Numbered from the stretch's first letter, positions 14,311 to 24,168 are shown. The stretch is DNA of 27,666 nt from UBA3263 sp964508865 (GCA_964508865.1 CAZDVP010000010.1:1-27666), one strand, 5' to 3'. Numbers and translations are program-made. The notes: generated by a model from the sequence alone, not told the origin.

Positions 14311-14351
14311 TTGCCTAAAAATTATCATTCAAATAAACCAACCAATTATCA

Positions 14352-17300
14352 ATGAATAGTAACAATTTTGATTGGCGGAAAGGCTTAATATTTGCCGCGG
14401 CCCTTGCATTAGTGGCCCCCGTCAGCACCTACGCTTTGCCGCAGCCGTCGAGCGCATCAGCTCCTGCAACGGCCGCCAAGCGTACGATTACCGGCGTTGT
14501 TGTCGACGCACAGGACGGCGAACCGCTCCCCGGCGCTACCGTTTCGGTTGTTGGCGACAAGAATGCTATCACGGCTACCGATATCGACGGTAACTTCTCG
14601 CTCAATATTGCCTCGAGCAAGAAAACCGTTCTTCTGGTCAGCTACGTAGGTTATAATGAAATGCGTGTTCCGGTCGATGACCTGGGATTCGTTAAAGTTG
14701 AGCTGAAAGGCTCGAGCAACACCCTCGACGAAGTGGTTGTTGTCGGTGCCGGCACTCAGAAGCGTGTGTCGGTGACCGGTGCCATCACCTCGGTTAAGGG
14801 CGATGACCTGCGCATGCCCGCAGGCAACCTCACCACTGCCCTGGCCGGTAAAATCGCCGGCGTGGTTGCTTCAACCCGAAGCGGCGAACCCGGCAGCTCG
14901 GCTGAATTCTTCATTCGTGGTATCGGAACCTTCGGTGGCCGTCAGACCCCGCTGATTCTGCTCGACGACGTTGAAATCTCGGCTTCCGACCTCGACTATA
15001 TCCCCGCTGAAAACATCGAATCGTTCTCGATTCTGAAAGACGCATCGGCAACCGCTATCTATGGTTCGCGCGGCGCTAACGGCGTTATGATCGTCAAGAC
15101 CAAAGGCGGCGACTATAACTCCCAGACCCGTGTTGGCGTCAGCTTCGAAAACTCCTTTAACTTCAAGGGCGAGTTCCCCGACTTCCTCGACGGTCCCTCG
15201 TTCATGACCCTCTACAACAAGGCTCGCGTTGCCCGCGGCAATGAACCTCTCTATGACGAGAGCATCATCGCTGCCACCCGCGATGGCGTTAACCCCTACC
15301 TCTATCCTAACGTTGACTGGGAAGGTCTGCTCTTCCGCGACATGGCCATGCGCCAGCGTGCCAACGTTAACGTTAGCGGTGGTGGTTCGAAGGTGCGCTA
15401 CTACATGTCGATCGACTATCAGCACGAAGACGGTCTGCTCAACACCTCTAAGAATTATTCCTGGAACAACAACGTTAACATCAATAACTACACCTTCCAG
15501 AATAACATCGCCTACAAGCTGACCCCGACCACAACCATTGAAATGAACATGAACGCCCAGATCCGTTCAAGTTCGGGTCCGAACCTGAGCAATGCCGACG
15601 ACCAGCCCATCGTTGCTCCCTCGAGCTCGGTGTTCGGCTATATCCTCACCACCAACCCGGTTGTGTTCCCCGTTAGCTATCCCGGCATGCCCGACGACAA
15701 CTTTGTTCGCTACGGTACCCGCCGCGACGCCGACCACACTCAGGTCAACCCCTATGCTGCCCTGAACTCCGGCTATGGCCAGACCAACGAAAACACCATC
15801 AACACCGTTGTTAAGGTTAAGCAGGACCTCGACTTCATTACCAAAGGCCTGAAATTCGACGCCTGGGTTAACTTCAAGAACTGGAGCTACAGCGGTTTCA
15901 GCCGTCGCGTAGTGCCCTACTACTATCAGATCGTTAACCCCTCGCAGTATCCCGTGGTGGATGAGAACGGCAACCCCTACTACGACGCTGAAGAAATGCT
16001 TACCCTCGTTTCGGAAGGTAACGTTTACATGACCGAAAAGGGCCCCCGCCGCAACTCCGACCAGACCTTTGAACTGCAGGCTAACTTCAACTGGAACCGC
16101 AAGTTCGGTCTCCACGACGTCAGCGCCATGGTTCTCTACCGTCAGCGCGAATATCGCAACGCCATTCTGCCTCAGCGCAACCAGGGCTTCTCGTTCCGCG
16201 CAACCTACGACTACGCCCACCGCTACCTGCTCGAGTTCAACGCCGGTTATAACGGCACCGAACGTCTGGCCAAGAAGGACCGCTTCGGCTTCTTCCCCGC
16301 AGCTTCGCTGGGCTGGGTTGTCAGCAACGAAAAATTCTTTGAACCTGCCGCCAACATCATCACCAACCTGAAAATCCGTGGTTCTTACGGTCTGGTTGGT
16401 TCCGACGACCTGGCTTCGCCCGGCGGCTCGCACTTCCTCTACATCAACAAGCTCCAGAACAACTCGATCAACTCGCTGCAGTTCACCACCGGTGACTTCC
16501 ACGACGGCGCAGTGCTGACCTATGGCGGCCCCGAACTCGCCTACTATGCAATGAGCGGCCTGGGCTGGGAAAAATCGCGCAAGGGCGACGTTGGTATCGA
16601 CCTTACCCTGTTCGGCAAACTCACCATCGTTGCCGACTACTTCAACGAACAGCGCTACGACATCTTCCTCAACCGCGAAGCATGGCCTGAATCACTTGCC
16701 TACTATATCTCCAAGCCCTGGGCTAACAAGGGTAAGATGCAGAACGTAGGTTTCGAAGTGTCGGCCGACTATAACCAGCGCCTCAACAACGACTGGAGCA
16801 TCAGCTTCCGCGGCAATATCTCCTACTCCGAGAATAAGATTCTCGACTGGGACGACCCCGAGTACGTTTACACCTGGAAATCGAACTATCGCACCAACAA
16901 GCCCTATCCCGGCAACAGCTGCCTGTATGGCTACATTGCCGAAGGCCTCTTCACCTCGCAGGCTGAAATCGACGCAGCTCCCATCCAGCAGGTTGGCCAG
17001 AGCACCGTTCGCGTCGGCGATATCCGCTACCGCGACATCAACGGCGACGGTATCATCAACTCCGATGACCAGACCATGATCAGCGAATACGGCGCACTGC
17101 CCCGCATCCAGTATGGTTTCGGCGCAACCGTTAACTTCAAGAAGTTCGACCTCGGCTTCCAGTTCGTCGGTCAGGCCAAGCGCTCTATCTTTGCCAGCGG
17201 CCTCGATCCCTTCATGGAATCGGGTAACACCAGCCCCCGCAACGTGCTTTCGTGGGTTGCCGATAACTACTTTGATCCCGTACTCGAGAACTTTGACGCC

Positions 17301-17558
17301 CAGTATCCTCTGCTCGGCACCACTTCGGTCGAGGTTTCGAACAACACCGCCAACTCCACCTGGTGGATGCGCAACGGTTCGTTCCTGCGCCTGAAAAACA
17401 TTGAGCTCGGCTGGAGCTTCCCCTACGGCCGCGTTTATGTTGCCGGCAACAACCTGCTCCGCTTCAGCCCCTTCAAACTCTGGGATCCTGAACTCGCCAG
17501 CTGGAACAGCTACCCGCTGTCGAAGTCGGTTACCGTTGGTGTTCAAATCGCAATCTAA
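14352..17558 (+). CDS. SusC/RagA-type TonB-dependent outer-membrane transporter
   Basis: A 1068-residue SusC-family transporter that imports oligosaccharides or glycopeptides across the outer membrane using TonB energy, with a SusD lid. After a signal peptide comes a carboxypeptidase-D-like regulatory domain (about 44-120: TITGVVVDAQDGEPLPGATVSVVG..). The LDEVVVVGAGTQKR segment begins at residue 125. A plug domain follows (FIRGIGTFGG, PLILLDDVEIS, ILKDASATAIYGSRGANGVMIVKTK), then the beta-barrel to the C-terminus. There is no N-terminal STN domain, so signalling to an anti-sigma factor is not expected. Length is normal. It lies 42 bases before its SusD partner. Confidence 0.97.
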   Translation: MNSNNFDWRKGLIFAAALALVAPVSTYALPQPSSASAPATAAKRTITGVVVDAQDGEPLPGATVSVVGDKNAITATDIDGNFSLNIASSKKTVLLVSYVGYNEMRVPVDDLGFVKVELKGSSNTLDEVVVVGAGTQKRVSVTGAITSVKGDDLRMPAGNLTTALAGKIAGVVASTRSGEPGSSAEFFIRGIGTFGGRQTPLILLDDVEISASDLDYIPAENIESFSILKDASATAIYGSRGANGVMIVKTKGGDYNSQTRVGVSFENSFNFKGEFPDFLDGPSFMTLYNKARVARGNEPLYDESIIAATRDGVNPYLYPNVDWEGLLFRDMAMRQRANVNVSGGGSKVRYYMSIDYQHEDGLLNTSKNYSWNNNVNINNYTFQNNIAYKLTPTTTIEMNMNAQIRSSSGPNLSNADDQPIVAPSSSVFGYILTTNPVVFPVSYPGMPDDNFVRYGTRRDADHTQVNPYAALNSGYGQTNENTINTVVKVKQDLDFITKGLKFDAWVNFKNWSYSGFSRRVVPYYYQIVNPSQYPVVDENGNPYYDAEEMLTLVSEGNVYMTEKGPRRNSDQTFELQANFNWNRKFGLHDVSAMVLYRQREYRNAILPQRNQGFSFRATYDYAHRYLLEFNAGYNGTERLAKKDRFGFFPAASLGWVVSNEKFFEPAANIITNLKIRGSYGLVGSDDLASPGGSHFLYINKLQNNSINSLQFTTGDFHDGAVLTYGGPELAYYAMSGLGWEKSRKGDVGIDLTLFGKLTIVADYFNEQRYDIFLNREAWPESLAYYISKPWANKGKMQNVGFEVSADYNQRLNNDWSISFRGNISYSENKILDWDDPEYVYTWKSNYRTNKPYPGNSCLYGYIAEGLFTSQAEIDAAPIQQVGQSTVRVGDIRYRDINGDGIINSDDQTMISEYGALPRIQYGFGATVNFKKFDLGFQFVGQAKRSIFASGLDPFMESGNTSPRNVLSWVADNYFDPVLENFDAQYPLLGTTSVEVSNNTANSTWWMRNGSFLRLKNIELGWSFPYGRVYVAGNNLLRFSPFKLWDPELASWNSYPLSKSVTVGVQIAI

Positions 17559-17600
17559 TCCTCTCCCTACTTTAAACCATAGTTAAAGCAATTATATCTC

Positions 17601-19661
17601 ATGAGAATCAATAATATTTTCAAAAGTGCGGTTTTTGCTCTTTCTGTTGGCACGGTAGCCGGTGTTACTTCGTGTAATTATCTCGACGTAGTACCCCCGG
17701 AACAGCCCGGCCTGGAAGACGCAATGAAGACCCACGCAACCGCCCAGGGTTTCCTTTATTCCTGCTATGGCGGTGTAACCGACAGAAACTTCAGTGGCGG
17801 TGAATATCAGGACAACGGCTTCAACGGCAGTACCGACGAATGGGTTATGCCCAACGAGCAGGAAGCTTCCTATGCCAGACACTTCGCTGCTTCCAAGAAC
17901 ACTCAGACAACCGGTCTGACCAACACCAACCACATCTGGGGCAGTATGTATCACTTCATTGGCCAGTGCCTGCTGTTCGAAGGTCAGCTCCAAACCCTCG
18001 GCCGCGAGAACCAGGTAACCGAGTCCGACGCCGAAGAACGCGAATGGCTCGCCGAAACCCGCTTCCTCAAGGCATACTATCATTATTTGCTCATGCTCTA
18101 TCATGGTCCTGTGCCCTTGACCACCGAGCGTATTCCCATGGACCTCGACTCCAGCGAATATGGCGGCCGTTTCCACATGGACTACCTGGCTAACTACCTC
18201 GCCAATGAATTCGACGTTGCCGCCAAGGACCTGCCCCTTACCCGTCCGAGCAGCGAATTCGGCCGCGCAACCAGTGTTATTGCCAAGGCTATGAAAGCCC
18301 GCCTGCTCCTGCTGGTTGCATCGCCCCTCTATAACGGCGAATTCCCTTATCCCGACTGGAAGAACCCCAAATTCGAAACCGACGGTTATGGCAAGGAACT
18401 GGTGTCGCACAAGTATAACCGCAAAAAGTGGGAAGCCGCTTTTGAAGCTGCCGACGACGCTATCTACGAAGCTGAACTCGCCGGCCACTCGCTGATGACC
18501 GACTATAACGAGGAATCCAGCGTTGCGCTCAATTCCATGGACTGGGTGCCCGTTGACATTGCCAACGAAGTTGAAAAAGAAAACTTCCTGCGCAAGATCA
18601 TGCTCAACCGCTACATCCACGCTACCTCGCAGAGCGAAAACCCCGAAATCCTCTGGTCGCTCCGCCGCCAGATTGCTTATCTGGAACCGGCCCGTATGCC
18701 CCTGCACTTCCTCCAGAACCCCAACGGCACCTGGTATGACGGCAGCTGGGCTGTTATCAACCCGACTCTGAACACCGCAGTCAACTTCCTGCTCATGGAC
18801 GGTTCGCTGCCCGGTCAGAACCAGCGCAACGACGAAAAGCTCGACTTCCCCACTCCCAACGAATGGTATGAGCCCATGAAGAATGCCCCCGCCGGCCACA
18901 CCGACATGATCAACCTGGTTCGTAACCGCGACCCGCGCTTCTATGCATGGATTGCATTTGACGGTGGCAACTACCTGAGCATCCTCGCCAACGGTCAGCC
19001 TCTGACCCTCGACCTGAAGAAAGCTGATAAGAACGGCCGCCAGTCAATGACCAGCAAGAACTATGCTTCGACCGGCTTCCTTGCAATGAAGCATCTTGCT
19101 CCTCAGACCAAGGTTACTCCCTCCGGCGCCGGCTTCGCTGTCAGCCACGGCACTGACGCTCCCGCAGTTCTCTGCCGCCTGAGCGAACTCTACCTGATGC
19201 GTGCTGAATGCGCCGCCTGGCTTGCCGACAACAAGTATGACGGTCAGGGCGATGCCATCTATCAGACCTATGCAATGGACGATATCAACATTATCCGCCA
19301 GCGTGCCGGCGTAGGTGAACTCACCGAAGCTCAGATCGGCAGCTCTTACACCGATCCCTGCAGCGGCCGCACCAAGGATATGACCCTTACCCAGTGGGTT
19401 CGTCAGGAACGCTTCATCGAACTTTGGGACGAAGGCTTCCGCTATAGCGACATCCGCCGCTGGGTTGCCGGTCCTGAATATCTCGGCCAGGGCGTGCGTA
19501 AGGGCCTTAACGGTGGCGCAATGAACTGCGACCTTGCTACTTTCAACACTCCGAAGGTCGTTAACGAAACGTTTACTTTCGCTCCCCGCCAGTATCTCTA
19601 TCCTATCTTCATCAACGAGGTTTACAAGAACCCGCAGATGATTCAGGCCCCCGGCTTCTAA
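17601..19661 (+). CDS. SusD/RagB-family surface lipoprotein
   Basis: A 686-residue SusD-family lipoprotein that caps the SusC transporter and captures ligand at the cell surface. The signal peptide ends in a lipobox with C25 (GVTSCNYLDVVPP), typical of SusD. Family features are the N-terminal helical TPR-like region (HIWGSMYHFIGQCLLFEGQL, EREWLAETRFLKAYYHYLLMLYHGPVPLTTERIP), RATSVIAKAMKARLLLLVASPLYN, and a C-terminal LMRAECAAWL / INIIRQRAGV / RQERFIELWDEGFRYSDIRRW block. It is longer than many SusD proteins (usually about 500-600 residues), with extra sequence in the middle that may shape the ligand site. Transcribed with susC; 45 bases separate it from the next start. Confidence 0.96.
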   Translation: MRINNIFKSAVFALSVGTVAGVTSCNYLDVVPPEQPGLEDAMKTHATAQGFLYSCYGGVTDRNFSGGEYQDNGFNGSTDEWVMPNEQEASYARHFAASKNTQTTGLTNTNHIWGSMYHFIGQCLLFEGQLQTLGRENQVTESDAEEREWLAETRFLKAYYHYLLMLYHGPVPLTTERIPMDLDSSEYGGRFHMDYLANYLANEFDVAAKDLPLTRPSSEFGRATSVIAKAMKARLLLLVASPLYNGEFPYPDWKNPKFETDGYGKELVSHKYNRKKWEAAFEAADDAIYEAELAGHSLMTDYNEESSVALNSMDWVPVDIANEVEKENFLRKIMLNRYIHATSQSENPEILWSLRRQIAYLEPARMPLHFLQNPNGTWYDGSWAVINPTLNTAVNFLLMDGSLPGQNQRNDEKLDFPTPNEWYEPMKNAPAGHTDMINLVRNRDPRFYAWIAFDGGNYLSILANGQPLTLDLKKADKNGRQSMTSKNYASTGFLAMKHLAPQTKVTPSGAGFAVSHGTDAPAVLCRLSELYLMRAECAAWLADNKYDGQGDAIYQTYAMDDINIIRQRAGVGELTEAQIGSSYTDPCSGRTKDMTLTQWVRQERFIELWDEGFRYSDIRRWVAGPEYLGQGVRKGLNGGAMNCDLATFNTPKVVNETFTFAPRQYLYPIFINEVYKNPQMIQAPGF

Positions 19662-19706
19662 TCGGATCCAACCATTTTGTTACACAAATTTCCACACAAT
19701 AATTGG

Positions 19707-21218
19707 ATGAAAAAGTTAATATTTGCATCGGGTCTTCTTGCCCTGTTGGCCACCGCCACCTCCTGCGAGAAGTATGATATATATCCCGAAGATTTCGATA
19801 GCGTATTCACTATCCGAGACGCCGGCACCAAGGAACTTGCCCTTTATGCCACCGACCAGGTAGTTGAATACCCCGTAATAATCATGAAGGGCGGCTATGA
19901 CCCCGAAACCAAGTCGACCGCCACTCTGAAAGTTATGAACCAGGAGGAGTTCGACGCTTATAATGCTGACCTGGGTTATCTGCCCTATGTTCTGGTTGCT
20001 CCCGAATGCTACTCGCTTTCGGCAACCGAACAGGTTCGCGAATCTCTCTATGAGTTCGACTCCGCCGACAAGAAGGCAGTTGTTGCCAACGTTTACCTCA
20101 AGCCCTCTCTTATCCACAAGTGGATCAGCGAAAACGCAGACCTGATCGGCAATAACACCCCGGTAATTCCCATTACCCTGGTGAGCGAAACCGACACTGT
20201 TAACTCCTACGCCAGCGTAGAGCTGCTGAAGGTTGCCGTTTCTCAGCCCGAATTCCACTTCAGCGTTGACGAAGTTACTTCCCGCAACCTGAACAAGCAG
20301 ACCTTCAGCCCGAACGTAGGTGAAAACGACTATAAGGTTAGCGCCACCATCGAAATTCCCTGTCTGAACCCCTGGGGCTTCACCCTGAACCTGGTCGATG
20401 ATCCCAGCATCATTTCGGACTATAACGACGACTACGGCACCACCTTCCGTATTCTCAACAAGGAGTACTACACCTTCCAACCCACCTATGAGTTCAAGCC
20501 CGGCGTTGTTAAGCTGCCCATTGAGTTGACCATCACCCCCGATGATCTGGCAATCGGCAAAACTTTCGCCGTTGCTCTCCGCTTTGCCAACCCCAAGCAG
20601 GACGGTAAGGAAGCCATCGTTTGGGACGACCCGGAAAATAACCCCGGCGATGCCCTGAAGCTCGACAAGGATCGCATTATGATCTTCACCGTGCGCGTGA
20701 ACAACAATAAGTTGCTCACTGAGGTTAACCTTAACGCCAATATGGTTACGTCGAACGACGTTCACACCAGCGACGGCGGTGGCGTTGCAGCTCTGTTCGA
20801 CAACGACCCCTCGAGCTACTTCCACTCCTGGTATGACGCCGGCAACAGCTCGGCCCGTAATGCAACCTATGGTTCGTATCTGGAAATCACCCTGCCCGAG
20901 CCCAAGACTCTGTTCCGCTTCCAGCTGCAGTGCCGCAACTCGAACGCAGCAGGTGCGCCGAAAACCGTTTACCTCTACGGCACGAACGACCCGAACAACT
21001 GGCCTACCACTCCGTTCGGTCAGATCACCAATATGACTGAAAAACTGAATGGCGGCGGCGCTGTTGGCGACTTCGGTACTGACGACTTACCATTCGGCGA
21101 TGGCACCAAGGAGTACAAGTATATCCGCTTCTGCGTGATGGAAGCTGCCAGCGGTTCTCTGACCGCAGCCGGTGCTACCTACTGGAACGCTGCGGAATTC
21201 AAGCTCTTCGCCGACTAA
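19707..21218 (+). CDS. Surface glycan-binding lipoprotein with DUF1735-like and discoidin-like domains
   Basis: A 503-residue lipoprotein (lipobox cysteine C20, LLATATSCEKYD). The N-terminal part resembles DUF1735 (EEFDAYNADLGYLPYVLVAPECYSL), and a second similar domain seems to follow (about 175-320: SDYNDDYGTTFRILNKEYYTF..). The C-terminal ~150 residues look like an F5/8 type C (discoidin, CBM32-like) domain: ALFDNDPSSYFHS, YLEITLPEPKTLFRFQLQCR, KYIRFCVMEA and YWNAAEFKLF. Such proteins are surface glycan-binding partners of SusCD systems. The frame opens at 19677, but the ATG at 19707 starts the lipoprotein signal and is preferred. The ligand is unknown; its neighbour suggests a mucin-type glycan. 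Confidence 0.87.
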   Translation: MKKLIFASGLLALLATATSCEKYDIYPEDFDSVFTIRDAGTKELALYATDQVVEYPVIIMKGGYDPETKSTATLKVMNQEEFDAYNADLGYLPYVLVAPECYSLSATEQVRESLYEFDSADKKAVVANVYLKPSLIHKWISENADLIGNNTPVIPITLVSETDTVNSYASVELLKVAVSQPEFHFSVDEVTSRNLNKQTFSPNVGENDYKVSATIEIPCLNPWGFTLNLVDDPSIISDYNDDYGTTFRILNKEYYTFQPTYEFKPGVVKLPIELTITPDDLAIGKTFAVALRFANPKQDGKEAIVWDDPENNPGDALKLDKDRIMIFTVRVNNNKLLTEVNLNANMVTSNDVHTSDGGGVAALFDNDPSSYFHSWYDAGNSSARNATYGSYLEITLPEPKTLFRFQLQCRNSNAAGAPKTVYLYGTNDPNNWPTTPFGQITNMTEKLNGGGAVGDFGTDDLPFGDGTKEYKYIRFCVMEAASGSLTAAGATYWNAAEFKLFAD

Positions 21219-21257
21219 TCAATCAATTTATTACACTCTCCTTAATAAATCGAAACA

Positions 21258-23948
21258 ATGATCACAAAATTCCTGAAAAACTTTGCCATCGTGGCTCTGA
21301 GCATCGGTTTGCCGATGCTCAGCAGCTGCGCTGACAAGGATCCCGAACCCGAGCCTACTGCGTCGGGTTCTGAATTCGTAATTGACCAGAAAGACAAAAA
21401 CCAAACCTTTACTGTGAACGGCGGTTCGGCCACGGTTCCCGTGACCACCTCCATTCATAATTCCAAATGGTATCTGAGTCTGGAACCGGCCGATGCCTCC
21501 TCGTGGATTTCCTATAGCAAAACGGGTCCCACGGGTGCTAAGGGCGAAGTCCAGATCCGCGTTAGCAAAAACGATACCAAAGCCGACCGCAGGGCAGTGC
21601 TGAAAGTTGCAACCACTACCGTGCGTCACGAAATCGTTATTCAGCAGTGGGGTTCGAGCGACCTCCACGTTGAAGGCGACTTTGCGGTCAAACCCATCGG
21701 CGCAACGGCTGATTCCGAAAGCCAGTTCGCCGGTGAAAAGATTGCCAGTTCTTATGATGATGATGTTACCACATTCTTCCACTCCAATTGGTCGAATGGT
21801 GCAACAGCGCGTTTTCCCTTTAACATGACCTACAGATTCAACGGCTCGGAAAATATCGACTATATCGAATATGTTCCGCGTCAGGGCGGCGGCAACGGCT
21901 GCATCGGCGAATTTGAAGTTCATGTTTGCGAAGATACCCAGCGCTCGAACTATAAGAAAATCGGCGACTATAACTTCAACTTTGCTTCGAGTCCCGGCCG
22001 CGTAAGCCTGCCCGCAGGCTTGAAGCCAACCGCAGTTAAGTTTGTAATAAATAGCGGTGCCGGCAACCACGTCAGCTGCGCCGAAATGCGCTTTTTCCGC
22101 TATAACACCGAAACCACTCTTGACCGCCAGCTGCTGGAAGTGTTTACCGACATTACCTGCTCTGAGCTGAAACCCGGCGTTACCGACGAGCAGATCGATG
22201 CTCTTGACCCTATTTTCAAACGCATTGCCGACGCTCTGAGATACAACAGCTACGACGAGCTCGAAAAATCCTTCCGCATCCACGAGTATAACGCCTATTC
22301 TAACCCGACTCAGTGGGCAGAACCGCTGATGACCAAAATCTATTCCAACTGGGATAACCCCATGGGTATCGAAGTCAAGAAGGGTGAAAAGGTTATTATT
22401 CTCGTTGGCGACACCCACGGAAATAACCTTTCGGTTCAGATTGTTGGCGAGTATCAGACCGACCCCAGCGTTTCCGATAGCTGGCGCCCGCAGGGACAAG
22501 GCACTTTCCATAGCCTGCGTCCCGGTGTGAACCAGATTGAAGCCGACCAGGCCGGTCAGCTCTTCCTGATGTACACCGCCGTTCCTTCGGCCGCAACTTC
22601 CAAGCCCATCAAGGTTCACGTGCCTCTGGGCCAGGGAACTTTGGCCGGCTATTGGGACCTCAAGGCGCACAAAACCGATGATATGTTCAGCAAAATTCTG
22701 GACTCTACCAGCAGTAAGTACTTCTGCGTTGTAGGTGACCGCATGATTCTCTACTTCAAGCGCAACCTGTTTAAGCGCAAGATTGTTGACGCAATCAACC
22801 AGTGGGACAAGATCATTACCTGGCAGCAGAACTTCATGGGCATCGAAGATGTTCGCCCCGCTCTTTGGAACAACCACATCGCCGGCATCTCGCTTGAAAA
22901 GGGCACCGGCGGATATATGTGGGCCTCCGACTGGGTTATGGGCTTCGTTGAATATAAGATTAGCAGCGAAGACATCATGGGCCTGAACAACTTCAACAAG
23001 CAGGCCGACAACGCCTGGGGTCCCGCCCACGAAATGGGCCACGTTAACCAGAAGGCCATCAACTGGGCATCGACCACCGAAAGCTCCAACAACCTGTTCT
23101 CGAACTACGTTCTCGAACAGTTCGGCGCCTACAACAGCCGTGGTCGTGGTCTGCAATATCGCTTTGACGCTGTTTATGAGAGAAACCACTCATGGGCCTC
23201 TATGCTTAACACTGCTGCCGATGGTCCCGGAATTCCCAGTCAGTCTTCAGGCAAACTCTTCCCTGAAACCGATGGTGAAGACACTGGCATCCACATGCGC
23301 ATGAACTGGCAGCTCTACCTCTATTTCCATAAGGTGCTGAAAAAGACCGATTTCTTCGGCAAGGTGTTCAAGTATATGCGTGAACTCGGCCTGAACGAAA
23401 CCGACGACTGCGGTCGCAAGCAGCTCGAATTCGCTCTGGCCTGCTCCCTGGCCGCCGGCCGCGACCTGACCGACTTCTTCGAAGCCTGGGGCTTCTTCAA
23501 GGCTCACACCAGCAAGGTCAGCCAGTATGGCACCTATGACTATAAGGTGACCCCCTCGAAGATTACCGAAGTCAAGACCCAGATGGCCAAGCTGCCCAAG
23601 CCCGACCACGCTTTCGAATATATCGAAGACCGCAGCCTGGGCAATAAGAAGCCCGGCGACTTCCCCTTCGATAATATCGGTGAGCTCGGCTACATCACCA
23701 CCTTCGAGAAGAACCCCGCTATTGCCTCCAACGCCAAAGCCACCATCAGCGGCCGCAAGGTAACAACCACCGGCTGCGATAATGCTGTGGCTCTGGAAGT
23801 GCGCGTTAAGAGCGGCAGCGACTATGGCGACATCCGCTATGCGTCGAACTATAAGTCGTTCACCATTCCCACTAAGATCAATATCAGCGGCTGTGCCCTC
23901 TACGCAGTTCGGGCCAACGGCGAGCGTGTTTACCTGGCTAACTTCTAA
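21258..23948 (+). CDS. M60-family (enhancin-like) mucin-type metallopeptidase lipoprotein with BACON and discoidin-like domains
   Basis: An 896-residue surface lipoprotein (lipobox C24, MLSSCADKDPEPEP, with acidic residues suiting surface export). Order of parts: BACON domain (about 43-130, SWISYSKTGPTGAKGEVQIRV..HEIVIQQWG), F5/8 type C/CBM32-like domain (about 135-285, EYVPRQGGGNGCIGEFEVHV), M60 peptidase (about 300-740) and a C-terminal beta-rich domain. The zinc site is H591-E592-M-G-H595, with E608 in TESSNN as likely third ligand. M60 enzymes of this layout, such as BT4244 of Bacteroides thetaiotaomicron, cut mucin-type O-glycoproteins. That specificity is inferred here. It is the last gene of the SusCD operon, with a strong terminator 41 bases after it. 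Confidence 0.94.
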   Translation: MITKFLKNFAIVALSIGLPMLSSCADKDPEPEPTASGSEFVIDQKDKNQTFTVNGGSATVPVTTSIHNSKWYLSLEPADASSWISYSKTGPTGAKGEVQIRVSKNDTKADRRAVLKVATTTVRHEIVIQQWGSSDLHVEGDFAVKPIGATADSESQFAGEKIASSYDDDVTTFFHSNWSNGATARFPFNMTYRFNGSENIDYIEYVPRQGGGNGCIGEFEVHVCEDTQRSNYKKIGDYNFNFASSPGRVSLPAGLKPTAVKFVINSGAGNHVSCAEMRFFRYNTETTLDRQLLEVFTDITCSELKPGVTDEQIDALDPIFKRIADALRYNSYDELEKSFRIHEYNAYSNPTQWAEPLMTKIYSNWDNPMGIEVKKGEKVIILVGDTHGNNLSVQIVGEYQTDPSVSDSWRPQGQGTFHSLRPGVNQIEADQAGQLFLMYTAVPSAATSKPIKVHVPLGQGTLAGYWDLKAHKTDDMFSKILDSTSSKYFCVVGDRMILYFKRNLFKRKIVDAINQWDKIITWQQNFMGIEDVRPALWNNHIAGISLEKGTGGYMWASDWVMGFVEYKISSEDIMGLNNFNKQADNAWGPAHEMGHVNQKAINWASTTESSNNLFSNYVLEQFGAYNSRGRGLQYRFDAVYERNHSWASMLNTAADGPGIPSQSSGKLFPETDGEDTGIHMRMNWQLYLYFHKVLKKTDFFGKVFKYMRELGLNETDDCGRKQLEFALACSLAAGRDLTDFFEAWGFFKAHTSKVSQYGTYDYKVTPSKITEVKTQMAKLPKPDHAFEYIEDRSLGNKKPGDFPFDNIGELGYITTFEKNPAIASNAKATISGRKVTTTGCDNAVALEVRVKSGSDYGDIRYASNYKSFTIPTKINISGCALYAVRANGERVYLANF

Positions 23949-23988
23949 TCAACTTCTGAACACTTAATTCAACCTATCCTATAAGTGT

Positions 23989-24026
23989 CGGGGGGCTGCA
24001 CCGCAAGGTCAGCCCCCCGTTATTTT
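23989..24026 (+). terminator. Strong intrinsic terminator of the SusCD operon
   Basis: CGGGGGGCTG (23989-23998) pairs with CAGCCCCCCG (24010-24019). The stem continues as ACC/GGT around a GCAA tetraloop after one bulged C, and a T-rich tract follows. Confidence 0.93.
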
Positions 24027-24033
24027 GTAGCAT

Positions 24034-24066
24034 AAAAAACAAAAAAAGCAGCCGTGTTGGGCTGCT
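24034..24066 (-). terminator. Intrinsic terminator of tRNA-Ser
   Basis: Read on the - strand, AGCAGCC (24066-24060) and GGCTGCT (24053-24047) form a 7-bp stem with a 6-base loop, followed by a long T-run interrupted by one G. It starts 6 bases past the tRNA 3' end. Confidence 0.88.
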
Positions 24067-24072
24067 CCGTTG

Positions 24073-24157
24073 CGGAAAGAGAGGGATTCGAACCCCCGGA
24101 GGTGTGACCCTCGGCGGTTTTCAAGACCGCTGCAATCGACCACTCTGCCATCTTTCC
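24073..24157 (-). tRNA. tRNA-Ser(UGA)
   Basis: An 85-base class II tRNA on the - strand. The acceptor stem pairs GGAAAGA (24157-24151) with TCTTTCC (24080-24074), with G as discriminator. The anticodon TGA (complement of 24121-24123) sits in a CTTGAAA loop closed by a GCGGT/ACCGC stem. The T arm GGGGGTTCGAATCCC and a long variable arm, as serine tRNAs need, are present. CCA is not encoded. It reads UCA and related serine codons. Confidence 0.96.
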
Positions 24158-24168
24158 TTAGGCGACTG

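Noticed and set aside
21231..23189. A 652-codon open frame on the - strand opposite the M60 peptidase
   Set aside because: The + strand frame has a lipobox, BACON and HEMGH site. The antisense frame shows nothing recognisable.
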